Position numbers and translations under genes: made by a program. A stretch of 64,000 nt of DNA. Origin: Symsagittifera roscoffensis (taxonomy: Eukaryota > Xenacoelomorpha > Acoela > Convolutidae). Below the pieces are notes generated by a model, which ran no database searches, had not been told where the DNA came from, and was given only the letters and a program-made list of their open reading frames with translations. Positions 55,205 to 64,000 of the stretch are shown here, in pieces. The DNA lies in assembly GCF_963678635.1 (NCBI RefSeq), contig NC_087068.1:48253724-48317723 (forward strand). The letters run 5' to 3'. Numbering within the stretch: the stretch's first letter is position 1; every line of letters begins with the position of its first letter.

Positions 55205-58200
55205 ATGGGAGATGATGAAGATGCCTGGCGGAAACTTCCCACCGAGGAGAAGATTCAACACAAAATGTGGAAAGCCAGAATGGATGGATACGAACAGCTC
55301 AAGAAAATATTCGAAATGGCCGACGAAAAATCACCCGAATTCGCAAAATTTCAGCACTACATGAAAAATCTAGCGGTAGATGCTAATGCTTTTGCACAGG
55401 AAAAAGGATTGGAAGCCATTGCTGTGTTCGTAGAAAACGCGTCATGCGCCGGTAAAACTGCCAGCGAGGTGGTTTCTGGCGTTGTTGCCAAAGGTCTGGG
55501 GGCGAGACCAAAAGCGAAAGAGAAATCAGTGGAAATATTGTTAATGTATATTGAAATCGAGAAGCAGGAAATTGTCATCGAGGAACTGAGCAAAGCTTTC
55601 TCCCACAAAACACCCAAAAATGTCGTAGCCGCAGTTTCAACGGTTCGAGAAGCCCTTGCTGCTTTTGGCAACAAAGTTGTCGGCATTAAACCCCTCTTGA
55701 AAATCATGCCAGCTCTGTTCCTGCACAAAGACAAAGTTGTCCGAGATGAAGCGAAGCAACTCGCGATTGAAATGTACAAGTGGGTTAACATGGCTGTTAA
55801 ACAAGCCTTAAATGGGATACCCCCTCTTGCCTTGAAAGAACTGGAGGAGGAATGGGCAAAAATAGGCACCGTAGCTCCTCCCTTGCCGACCAGGTTCCTC
55901 AGATCCCAGGCCGATTATCGTGCTAAAATTGAAGCGGCTGCTGCAGCTAAAGCAGGAGCCACTTCATCCTCAGGTGACCCCGGAGCTCCGGTCGCGCCTG
56001 TCGAGGTTGTTGACCCCTACGAGTTTATGGAACCTGTTGATATCCTATCGCAAGTGCCTGCGGACTTCTTGACACAACTCGAGGAAAAGAAGTGGTCCAT
56101 TAGAAAAGATGCTCTGACAGGGTTCAAGACGCTAGCGTCCGCACCTAAATTACAACCCGGAGATTATGGCGACATTGTTCGCGCTATGAAGAAAATCATT
56201 TCGAAAGATTCGAATGTCATGGTGGTCATCGTGGCTGCTGAATGTGTTGCAGCGCTTGCCAATGGACTTCGAAAAAAGTTCTCTACTTACTCAAGTTTCG
56301 TATTCGGTGCTATTTTGGAGCGGTTCCGAGAAAAGAAACAAGCAGTTGTTGACTCCTTGCGTTTAGCAGGGGACGCTGTCATCAAAACAAATAAACTGGA
56401 ATCTTTCATGGAAGATTTTCTGGAGCAATGTGAAAGCAAAAGTCCGAACGTCAAAACAGAAAGCTTACTGGTGTTCAAGCGATATATCTTGGATGTGGCA
56501 AAACCAGCTGAAGTTCCCAAGTCTTTGATTAAACAGCTGATGCCCGTATTGAAGAAGCGCATGGATGAATCCCAGCCTGAGATTCGCGATGCCTGTTACG
56601 AATTAATAGCTTCAATCTGGAAGCTAGCCGGAGAGAAGATCATTATGCCGTTTATAAGTGACATTGACAAGTTGAAACTGGATAAAATCAAAGAGACTTA
56701 TGAAAAACTGATCGCTAAGCCGGAAAGCGAAGAGGGCAAAAAAGCTGTTGAGACACCCGCCGCTCCTGTGGCGGCTGCTCCTCCAAAAACCGCTCCCGGA
56801 AGTGCTCGAGGCGGTGCTTCAAAAGCCGGTGGGTCCGCTGCAGCGAAGAAAAAACCAGTGGCTAAAGAGGCACCTAAAGAGGTTATTGAGCGGGAGTTAG
56901 ACGACGGAGCTGTTGAAAATATCAGGGAAGAGCTTTTTGTTGAGGATATTCGCAAGAAAATGGACAGTGCTAATTGGAAAGAACGACAAGAAGCTATGGA
57001 AGAAGTGAAAAAGAAACTAGTTCTGATGGAACCCGAAAAGATGCCCTGCCAAGCATTGGTTCGAATCATTGGAGGAAAGAATAAATTCAAAGAAACAAAT
57101 TTCAACGTCATGATTCAGAAGTTCACTCTTGTTGCAGAAATTGCACGTCTGGGAAAATTCTCGAAAACAACGTGGCAGGGCTGCTCTCAGCCGATTGTGG
57201 ACAAGCTGGGAGATATTAAGTCGGGAAATCAAGCGAAAACTGCTTTAACTGAAATAGCTGAGAAAGTCGGATTTCCGATAGTGGCCGAGGATGTTCTAAC
57301 ACTGGCCATGGCGCAGAAGAATCCTAAAAATCAAAGTGAAGCCTTCAATTGGGTCGCGGAAAATATTCGGCTTTTCGGATTTAAAGGTCTGAATCCAAAG
57401 TCAATGACAGAAAAGATTAAAACCTGCCTGCTCGCTAGCAATCAACAGGTTCGTCAGGGTGCGATAACGCTAGCAGGAATTATGCACATCTACGTGGGTC
57501 CACAAATCAGAGCATTGTTTGAAAGTGAAAAAGCAACAACATTACAAGTTATTGACGCCGAGTTCGAAAAGGTCAAGGACGAGAAACCAGAAACCCCGAC
57601 TAGAGGTATTAAGATCGCAGAAGGTACTGAAGGCGACGGAGGAGCGTTGGGCCAACCCGCGGAGGAAGAGGAACCGGAGGACTTAATGCCGAGAACCGAC
57701 ATCAGTTCGAAAGTCACGGAGGAGCTTCTCGCAAAATTAGCCGACAGTAAATGGAAAATACGTGAAGAGGGTTTGCAAGAAGTTCAAACTATCATAAAGC
57801 AAGCAGCTTTTGTTACTCCTACCTTGGGCGATTTACCAGCTGCGCTTTGTAAAAGGCTAGCAGATTCGAACAAGCTGTTGGTTTCGAGTACTGCTGGAAT
57901 TTGCGAGGAACTCGCGACAGCTTTGGGACCAAAAGGCTGCAAACAACACTTCAAAACCTTCGCGGCAGCTTTATTCAATAGTTTGAGCGACTCGAAGCCT
58001 TCAGTAAGACAATCGTGTAATAAATGTTTAGATGCTTGGGCTTCCAATTGTCCTCTGGCTCTTGTGTTTGAGGATGAAATTGTGTTTACGGCGCTGAAGA
58101 GCAATAACGTCAATCTCAAAATGGGTCTGCTAGCATGGCTCGAAAAACAAATGGGTCTTTCTAAACCGCTGCCAGTTCCCGATTTACTTCCGTGCCTGAC

Positions 58201-61200
58201 TCCCGTTTTCAACGCTCTCGAGGACAGGAATGCGGATGTTAGGAAAGCGGCTCAAGCAGCCTGTTTGATGTTCCTAGGTCACATCGGATACGATAAGGTA
58301 TTCCGACAAACTTCCAAGCTCTCGCCTACTAGTCAACAAGCAATCGCGAAGATTCTAGAAGGAATGAGACCAAATATCCCTGATATAAAAGGAAAATTCA
58401 AACCTCCAGCTGCAGCGCCTCCAGTCGTGGAACCGTCGGCTTCAGGGCCGGCAAAATCAGTTGCTTCGAAACCAGGATCTAAACCAAGCACCGCTTCAAA
58501 ACAGCTCGAACTGCCGTCATCGCCTGGAGGAAGCGACGTGGAATCGGACACTGGGGGTGGCGGAGGAGGAGGAGGAGGCGAAAGTAAGAAATCAACTGGA
58601 ACAGGAAAACCGAAAGGAACCCGAGCGTCAACTGCAAGGTCACGACAAAGCACAGCTCCTGGCAAGTCAAAACAGGTTGAAGAAGAAGACTTGAGTCCTC
58701 CTTTGACTAAAGGAAAGGGAAAAGAATCGAAGGAGCAGCGGCTCAAAGATGAGAACAGTCACAAAGTTTTGAGATGGAATTTCACTGCCCCAACTAAAGA
58801 GCATCTTCAACAGCTGAATGAGCAAATGGCCCCTATCTGCAGCAAGTCCATACATGGATTACTGTTTCACGCCGATTTCAAGTATCATATTCAGGCGATG
58901 CAGGTTCTAGCCGATTTTTGTCTACCACAGAACAACGAGGTTATATGTGCTAACAGCGATGTGCTGTTGAAATGGTTCAGTTTGCGTCTATTTGACACAA
59001 ACACAACAGTTATTTTGAAAGTACTGGACTTGAGTTTGGCAGTGTTCAAAGAGTGTTCAATGGATTCACTGGTTCTTTCTGACTTAGAAGCGCAGTCGTT
59101 CTTCCCTTACATGATCATGCAAAGAATCGGTGATCCGAAAGAAGAAATCAGAAAGAAAGTGCAAGCTATCGTCAAGTTTTCTCATATTTTGTACCCACCC
59201 AACAAGATTTTCTCTTTCTTAATGGACGGAACCAAACAGAAAAATGCAAGAGGAAGGAGTGAATGTCTAGAAGCGATGACAGGTCTGGTTGAAAGTCTGG
59301 GCCTGATCATCTGCCATCCGTCGCAAGCAAAAGCGGTGAAAGAAATTGCAGCTATGATTGGCGATAAAGACAATACAGTACGTAACTCAGCTCTGGGATT
59401 TTTAACACTAGCTGTTAGTTTGGTAGGAGAAGAACAAACCAAAAAGTGGGTTGGAAACCTTCCCGAGAAACAACAAAGTATGTTAGATGAGAGAATAAAG
59501 CGCAGTTTGAAAGCGAATACTAATGTGAATGTTACTGTAGAGCCAGTGCAGGATAAGCTGGTGGGGATGAACCAAGTTAAAGGGATCAAAAGTGTAGCTC
59601 CAGGTTCTAAATCAGCAGCACCTGCAAGTGCGAGACAGATAGCTACTGTTTCACAGTCGGTTAGAGCTGACAATGCTTTGGACCAGGAGGAAGAAGCGCT
59701 GTTCAACAGACCTCAAACCGCTCCAGCTAATGACGTCCAACCTCTCAATCCGAATAACAGACTGATAAATAATAAGTATTTCAAACTCGATTTCGAAGAA
59801 ATCGAAAGAGATCGAAAACCAATCCCGTCTATGCCTAAGTTGTATTCGAATCCGGAAGTTGAAGCCCTTCTTAGAGAACCGATTCCAAGCTATACAGTAA
59901 AGTCCAGATCATCCAATCATGCTAAGCTGTCAATGTTGACAGGATCGAACGAAGTTTCAGAGACTCTAGGAGTTATTTTGAGCTCTGTAACTGATTCTGA
60001 TTTGAGTAAAAGCAGCGAGAGTTTAAGCCAGATTGCAACCCTTTTGAAAGACCAAGATCGGAACGTGTTGTTCCAGGCCTCCGATGTCCAGAAGTTAGTT
60101 GCTTCCACCACCCTTCAGCTGAAAATGTGCGTAACTCATCATCTGGTCACAGCGTTGCACCAACCAGATAAGCTTGAGTCATGTCAGAAATTGATACTCC
60201 TCATAATCGATGTCTTGTTGAGTCTCTTCAAGGTACAAAGATTGGCGCATACGGTACCCAGAGACGAATTATGTGCCTTGATAACGGAGCTATTTGCGAC
60301 TTCCTTTGACGATGTTTTGGCGCAATTACCCGAATCTGATATGTACAAAAAATCGATCAACTGTTTAAGTTGTGATGTTATTGACAACGGAATATTGAGT
60401 GACGTAATTTGTTCATGCCTGAAAATCATGAGGCAGTCTTTGCCTGATAAGTTCAGTGGAGTTCAAAAGGCTGACAAGGTTCTTCAATGTACTCTAAAAA
60501 GTTGTTGGCGAGCGATGCGATCATTGGACCACGAATATGTGAACTATGATCAGTTGCCAATCGTCATCGAGTGTCATCACTTTTTGAAGGAGTTCCCTAG
60601 CTCCTTCTGGACTAACAAACAATGGGATCAACCAGTAAGAACAGTAAAGACTCTTTTGTTCTGGATCACAAAGTCCAAAGGAGTCGCGGTACTGGAACTG
60701 GTCCAACAGATTCCAAACAACAAGGAATCAGAAGTCGAGAGATATGTTAAAAAAATCCTCGATAGTTTCAAGTCTTCCAAGATTCCTGCTGCTAAAGCAA
60801 CAACTAACGGTCACAGCAAAGGCGAAGATATCACGGGTCTCTCTAAAACTCACGATGAAACCATTCAGGATCTCGTGGCTAAATACAGAAATGGGAACCC
60901 TCAAGACGCTTGTTTCAAATTTCTCAGATTCAAACTTGCGAATCCGAATGTCGATACGGCTAAGTTCATCACAGTTTTGGAGCCTCATATTGCAAGATGG
61001 GTCAAAAATGTAATCGATAACCCTTGCTACGAAAAACCAAGAGATAAAATCAGAAAATGGCCAAAAGATAAACCTTTTAGCGCCGAAGGGGAGCCGAAAT
61101 CAGTGGAACATTACAAACAGCTGGTTCAGAAAATGAAAGACACTATGGTAACATGGGAACGTGAAGTTTTGTCTCGGCAAGGCTCAACTGATGCAAGCAA

Positions 61201-61525
61201 ATACGCGTTTACGAATTCAGAAATCATGGCTAATGGAAATTTACAACGAGGTCCGCTTATGAATAAAAGCAGTGCAATAACCAACAGTAACAATCAACTA
61301 CAATCGAAGTCAGTTGATTTGAACTCACAAGACAATGTAATGATGCGAACTAAAACAGCGATTGGGATCAACAATGACGAAGACGCTCAGAATGTTCCCA
61401 ACACTTCGGTTATGTCATCTAAAAAGTCAGCTCAGGCTGGATCATCAAGTACTTCAATGTCGGTGGATGTTGATGAGTTTAGAAAGCGCCTGGAAATGAT
61501 CAAAATGAGATCGAACTTGAATTAA
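55205..61525 (+). CDS. CKAP5: CKAP5/XMAP215/Msps microtubule polymerase, single-exon, 2,106 aa
   Basis: It speeds tubulin addition at microtubule plus ends and organises spindles and centrosomes. The start ATG is in good context (CACAATGG). TOG domains of paired HEAT repeats are visible: TOG1 at about residues 1-225, TOG2 at 272-505, TOG3 at 567-800, TOG4 at 825-1065 and TOG5 at about 1179-1440. Lys-rich linkers separate them, including an AAPVAAAPPK stretch and a Gly run near 1118-1125. Each of TOG2-4 starts with a W-containing KWxIR or NWKER motif typical of tubulin contact. The C-terminal region (about 1530-1950) corresponds to the TACC/SLAIN-interacting domain and is followed by a Ser/Asn-rich tail. 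Human CKAP5 is about 2,030 aa with dozens of introns; here the whole coding sequence is uninterrupted. No stops or frameshifts, so it appears functional. Confidence 0.97.
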   Translation: MGDDEDAWRKLPTEEKIQHKMWKARMDGYEQLKKIFEMADEKSPEFAKFQHYMKNLAVDANAFAQEKGLEAIAVFVENASCAGKTASEVVSGVVAKGLGARPKAKEKSVEILLMYIEIEKQEIVIEELSKAFSHKTPKNVVAAVSTVREALAAFGNKVVGIKPLLKIMPALFLHKDKVVRDEAKQLAIEMYKWVNMAVKQALNGIPPLALKELEEEWAKIGTVAPPLPTRFLRSQADYRAKIEAAAAAKAGATSSSGDPGAPVAPVEVVDPYEFMEPVDILSQVPADFLTQLEEKKWSIRKDALTGFKTLASAPKLQPGDYGDIVRAMKKIISKDSNVMVVIVAAECVAALANGLRKKFSTYSSFVFGAILERFREKKQAVVDSLRLAGDAVIKTNKLESFMEDFLEQCESKSPNVKTESLLVFKRYILDVAKPAEVPKSLIKQLMPVLKKRMDESQPEIRDACYELIASIWKLAGEKIIMPFISDIDKLKLDKIKETYEKLIAKPESEEGKKAVETPAAPVAAAPPKTAPGSARGGASKAGGSAAAKKKPVAKEAPKEVIERELDDGAVENIREELFVEDIRKKMDSANWKERQEAMEEVKKKLVLMEPEKMPCQALVRIIGGKNKFKETNFNVMIQKFTLVAEIARLGKFSKTTWQGCSQPIVDKLGDIKSGNQAKTALTEIAEKVGFPIVAEDVLTLAMAQKNPKNQSEAFNWVAENIRLFGFKGLNPKSMTEKIKTCLLASNQQVRQGAITLAGIMHIYVGPQIRALFESEKATTLQVIDAEFEKVKDEKPETPTRGIKIAEGTEGDGGALGQPAEEEEPEDLMPRTDISSKVTEELLAKLADSKWKIREEGLQEVQTIIKQAAFVTPTLGDLPAALCKRLADSNKLLVSSTAGICEELATALGPKGCKQHFKTFAAALFNSLSDSKPSVRQSCNKCLDAWASNCPLALVFEDEIVFTALKSNNVNLKMGLLAWLEKQMGLSKPLPVPDLLPCLTPVFNALEDRNADVRKAAQAACLMFLGHIGYDKVFRQTSKLSPTSQQAIAKILEGMRPNIPDIKGKFKPPAAAPPVVEPSASGPAKSVASKPGSKPSTASKQLELPSSPGGSDVESDTGGGGGGGGGESKKSTGTGKPKGTRASTARSRQSTAPGKSKQVEEEDLSPPLTKGKGKESKEQRLKDENSHKVLRWNFTAPTKEHLQQLNEQMAPICSKSIHGLLFHADFKYHIQAMQVLADFCLPQNNEVICANSDVLLKWFSLRLFDTNTTVILKVLDLSLAVFKECSMDSLVLSDLEAQSFFPYMIMQRIGDPKEEIRKKVQAIVKFSHILYPPNKIFSFLMDGTKQKNARGRSECLEAMTGLVESLGLIICHPSQAKAVKEIAAMIGDKDNTVRNSALGFLTLAVSLVGEEQTKKWVGNLPEKQQSMLDERIKRSLKANTNVNVTVEPVQDKLVGMNQVKGIKSVAPGSKSAAPASARQIATVSQSVRADNALDQEEEALFNRPQTAPANDVQPLNPNNRLINNKYFKLDFEEIERDRKPIPSMPKLYSNPEVEALLREPIPSYTVKSRSSNHAKLSMLTGSNEVSETLGVILSSVTDSDLSKSSESLSQIATLLKDQDRNVLFQASDVQKLVASTTLQLKMCVTHHLVTALHQPDKLESCQKLILLIIDVLLSLFKVQRLAHTVPRDELCALITELFATSFDDVLAQLPESDMYKKSINCLSCDVIDNGILSDVICSCLKIMRQSLPDKFSGVQKADKVLQCTLKSCWRAMRSLDHEYVNYDQLPIVIECHHFLKEFPSSFWTNKQWDQPVRTVKTLLFWITKSKGVAVLELVQQIPNNKESEVERYVKKILDSFKSSKIPAAKATTNGHSKGEDITGLSKTHDETIQDLVAKYRNGNPQDACFKFLRFKLANPNVDTAKFITVLEPHIARWVKNVIDNPCYEKPRDKIRKWPKDKPFSAEGEPKSVEHYKQLVQKMKDTMVTWEREVLSRQGSTDASKYAFTNSEIMANGNLQRGPLMNKSSAITNSNNQLQSKSVDLNSQDNVMMRTKTAIGINNDEDAQNVPNTSVMSSKKSAQAGSSSTSMSVDVDEFRKRLEMIKMRSNLN

Positions 61526-61841
61526 TAAACTGTACAATGTGAGGCTAGCGTTACACTGTTTATTGTGATTTTTCCGGTGTGTGGTATGTATAAATTAAGA
61601 TTAACATATTATAACTTATTTTCGGAAATTAACGGGAATATTTTAAACTTTTGACTCAGACTTTTAAACAAAGTTTCAATTTGTCGTCCTATTTGCTAAC
61701 ATTAATCTCATCCAGGATTTTGTCAGTCTGAAGAATAATTGTCAACTCAGTTTAGAATTGTGCAGCTATTTTGCTTTAATTAGAAAATGCCCATTTGCTT
61801 TTCACGATTAATTGATTTGATTCGATTCGATTTTCAATAAA
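61524..61841 (+). terminator. CKAP5 3' UTR with candidate poly-A signals
   Basis: AATAAA overlaps the stop codon at 61524-61529 and recurs at 61836-61841. The second is the better candidate for 3' end formation by position. Confidence 0.45.
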
Positions 61842-62205
61842 TTTTTACCAAGAGCAGTTTTGACTTAGAGTTACTCAAATGCTTTTAGTAGTCATTGAAA
61901 ATTCAGTTTTCTGATAACGGTCATGCAAACACAAGTTATGCAAACTGAAATATTTACTCAAACTGAAATATTTACTCAGTTGTTAAGTTCCAATTTTTTC
62001 ATTGTTTTTAAGGCCCTTTATCCACTCTGGGAAAGGTGAAAAATCAACATACGAGCTCTTCAGCTCATTGACGAAAGATTCTGTAGCCTATGCAATTTTT
62101 TGTTCTAAAGAAAATTTTTGACTAATGATAATTTTCTCAGTATTTGCACGTAATACGAATTATGAGTGTTTTTCGCTTTGATACATGTCAGTCGTTTTTA
62201 GGGGA
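61842..62205. other. Non-coding, no gene recognised
   Basis: AT-rich flank. A short tandem ACTGAAATATTTACTCA doubled near 61947-61980 is the only structure noticed. Confidence 0.45.
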
Positions 62206-62207
62206 CC

Positions 62208-62814
62208 GTAAAAACGGCATATAGATAAAACAGCATATTGTATATGAGACACCTTTGCGGGACTCTAAGCCAATGATAATGGATTTTGAAACACAGAAAA
62301 CACATTTTTTTATTAGCCTCCGGTTCTGCTCAGTGCAGGACCAACCGTGGGGGAGGGAGATGTCATCCATTTTGCCGCAGCCGGTCCCACTTTGAAGAGG
62401 CCGATGACACTGGACCCCCCCCCCCCAACCGTGACCGAAGGCCACAGCTGCTCTAGCAAAACACATTCGACTATGTTATTGACCAAATAGCCACACATTC
62501 GATTAACCGAGAAACTGTCGAGTTTGATGATTACTGATTATTGGCAAACACTGATTGACGTGCGCTTAAAAACTCGTGCAGAAGGCAAGCACAGCAAAAC
62601 GAAGCGGAGCAAGCGTTCACTACTTGCGATTGCTACGTAAATTTTGATGTTCTGATTGTCTTTTATCTTGATCGATGAAAGTCATTGGCAAACTTTCGGC
62701 TCATCGGGAGCAGAATTTTGGCTCTTCAATACGCTGAACATAAATGTAGATAAAATTGTGTGTATCTCCGAATGCTAGCTAGATTTTATGCCGCTTTATC
62801 TATATGCCGTTTTG
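62208..62814. mobile_element. Inverted-repeat element (MITE), about 607 bp
   Basis: AAAACGGCATATAGATAAA at 62211-62229 has an exact inverted copy ending at 62814. The match extends inward, with two changes, to about 26 bp (CAGCAT against CGGCAT). The interior has a C13 run near 62416-62428, and GCGGAGCAAGCG/CGCT-type hairpin words near 62605. No coding capacity. No target duplication was clear. Confidence 0.8.
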
Positions 62815-63560
62815 TTTGCACCGTGTTTTTAATTTTCTTGGATTTATCGTAATCTAAGAAGCTATAAATTTTGGGTTTCATCCCCAGCTGCCGCATTGTA
62901 TTTTGAAGGATAATTTCTTTATCGGTTTTTTTCTTATCTAGAGCGAGTTTTTTTTTGCTGTTTTCTTCCTGGCATCGGTTTTAACTATAAGCAAAATGTT
63001 TTGTTATTTTCCAAATTCGCTCCGCAGTTTTTATTTCTAGTTCGCTAATTTGTCTAAAGTCTGTTGCATCAGTTTTTTAAAATGGTGATTTGCCTCTGCC
63101 AATAAATTATTTGAAGTCCCATTATTCATTCTTAAAACTAGTCGTTCTCTGTTCGATTGTTGCTCCAAGTTTGACCTCAAGGAAAGCAAGTCAAGTGTGG
63201 TAGCATATTAGCCTTATAGTCGTGATCTGAATTCCGAAAACGTTTCCTCAATTTAGAATCGAGTTGTTCGGCAATCTAGTTCTTCTGTTATTTTCAGCTG
63301 GTTTGATCTCTAGTTGGCACATGGTCTTTGAGGATAATTTTTTTACCGGTGTTTCTTATTTAGAGCTAATTTTTTACTGTTTTTCGTTCTGCGCATCATT
63401 TTGAAGTAAGCTCTCTAATGCTAAAAATTTAGTGAAATTACTGGGTGGTTTTTGTTTTTGACCATTTAATAATTTGGTATGTGCAGTTTTTTTTCGGTTT
63501 GAAGCTTTGAATTTAAGTTTTATTAGTTGTTTTAGTTTCGTATCTTATTATTTTAGTTTT
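62815..63560. other. Non-coding, no gene recognised
   Basis: T-rich sequence without coding or RNA features that I can support. Confidence 0.45.
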
Positions 63561-63564
63561 TTTT

Positions 63565-63730
63565 TTCAGCGAGAGCAAGTGAATTGTAATCGGGTCAAAG
63601 ATTTTTATCCCGTTAACAATTTTTCCTGTAAATTCTTAAGAAATTGAACTTGCTTTGTTATTGAACCTAAACAACTTATAAGATTCTTCTGAAGTTATGA
63701 AATTCGAATCCCGGTCTGACCTTGTTTTTT
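63565..63730 (+). repeat. Composite SINE copy (hairpin head plus tRNA-like box)
   Basis: GCGAGAGCAAGTGAATTGTAATCGGGTC is a diverged hairpin head. About 120 bp later, ATTCGAATCCCGGTCTGACC is a B-box-like unit, followed by TTGTTTTTTTC. This repeats the order and spacing at 31790-32000. Confidence 0.65.
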
Positions 63731-64000
63731 TCACTATCTATGAAATAGATTTTTTTCTGGGAAAACTTGAGTTGTCGGACTTTTGTTTAACTTCTCATTT
63801 TTTCTCTGCTTTGTTTCCAAAGTATGGTATTTTATTCTGATTTTAATCAGTTTTTATAATAATTGACAGTTGTTTTGTTATTTGTAATTTTTATTAACTT
63901 GGACTTTGAAAACCTGAGTTGGTAATTTTTAAATTTTTTAAATTCTTCCGAATGGTTTTCATTTATGTTTCAACGGGTTCGTCAGCTTATTTTACATATT

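Noticed and set aside
55357-60988. Minus-strand ORFs opposite CKAP5, up to 174 aa
   Set aside because: Same reason: antisense shadows of the TOG-domain gene.

Overview
This is animal nuclear DNA, and I cannot name the species. It is AT-rich, with long non-coding stretches full of decayed transposons and short dispersed repeats. The two large conserved genes are animal-type: a diacylglycerol kinase theta and a CKAP5/XMAP215 microtubule polymerase. A third small gene has a normal GT-AG intron of about 108 bp, so spliceosomal introns exist here. Yet both large genes (1,045 and 2,106 aa) are read as single uninterrupted coding exons. An invertebrate is the most likely source, but nothing seen fixes the phylum.

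Layout. 1-6050: a decayed Ty3/gypsy LTR retrotransposon on the minus strand, its 3' end cut by the window edge. 6340-7515: a 42-bp hairpin minisatellite with 123-bp higher-order repeats. 9340-9965: the 3' piece of a LINE. 10190-13184: a nearly intact non-LTR retrotransposon with a PHD finger, reverse transcriptase and restriction-like endonuclease, broken by two visible lesions. 14609-17965: a minus-strand LINE with an intact endonuclease-RT ORF; its ORF1 and ORF2 lie in one frame, separated by a single TGA followed by CTA. 18424-19185: a two-exon gene of unknown function. 19300-33500: repeat-dense DNA with hAT-like MITEs (8-bp target duplications), a composite hairpin plus tRNA-like SINE, degenerate tandem arrays and one unidentified decayed coding region. 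33550-36020: another decayed LINE. 36300-38900: more repeats.

39675-42812 is the diacylglycerol kinase theta gene. 42813-55150 is mostly non-coding, with two inverted-repeat elements, tandem duplications and a decayed MULE-type transposase. 55205-61525 is the CKAP5/XMAP215/Msps orthologue with five TOG regions. 61526-64000 holds another inverted-repeat element and a SINE copy.

The host genes are unrelated in pathway and show no operon relation. The main interest is in the mobile DNA: several families occur in multiple copies here, which lets termini, target duplications and 3' tails be read directly. No autonomous partner for the MITEs was recognised.
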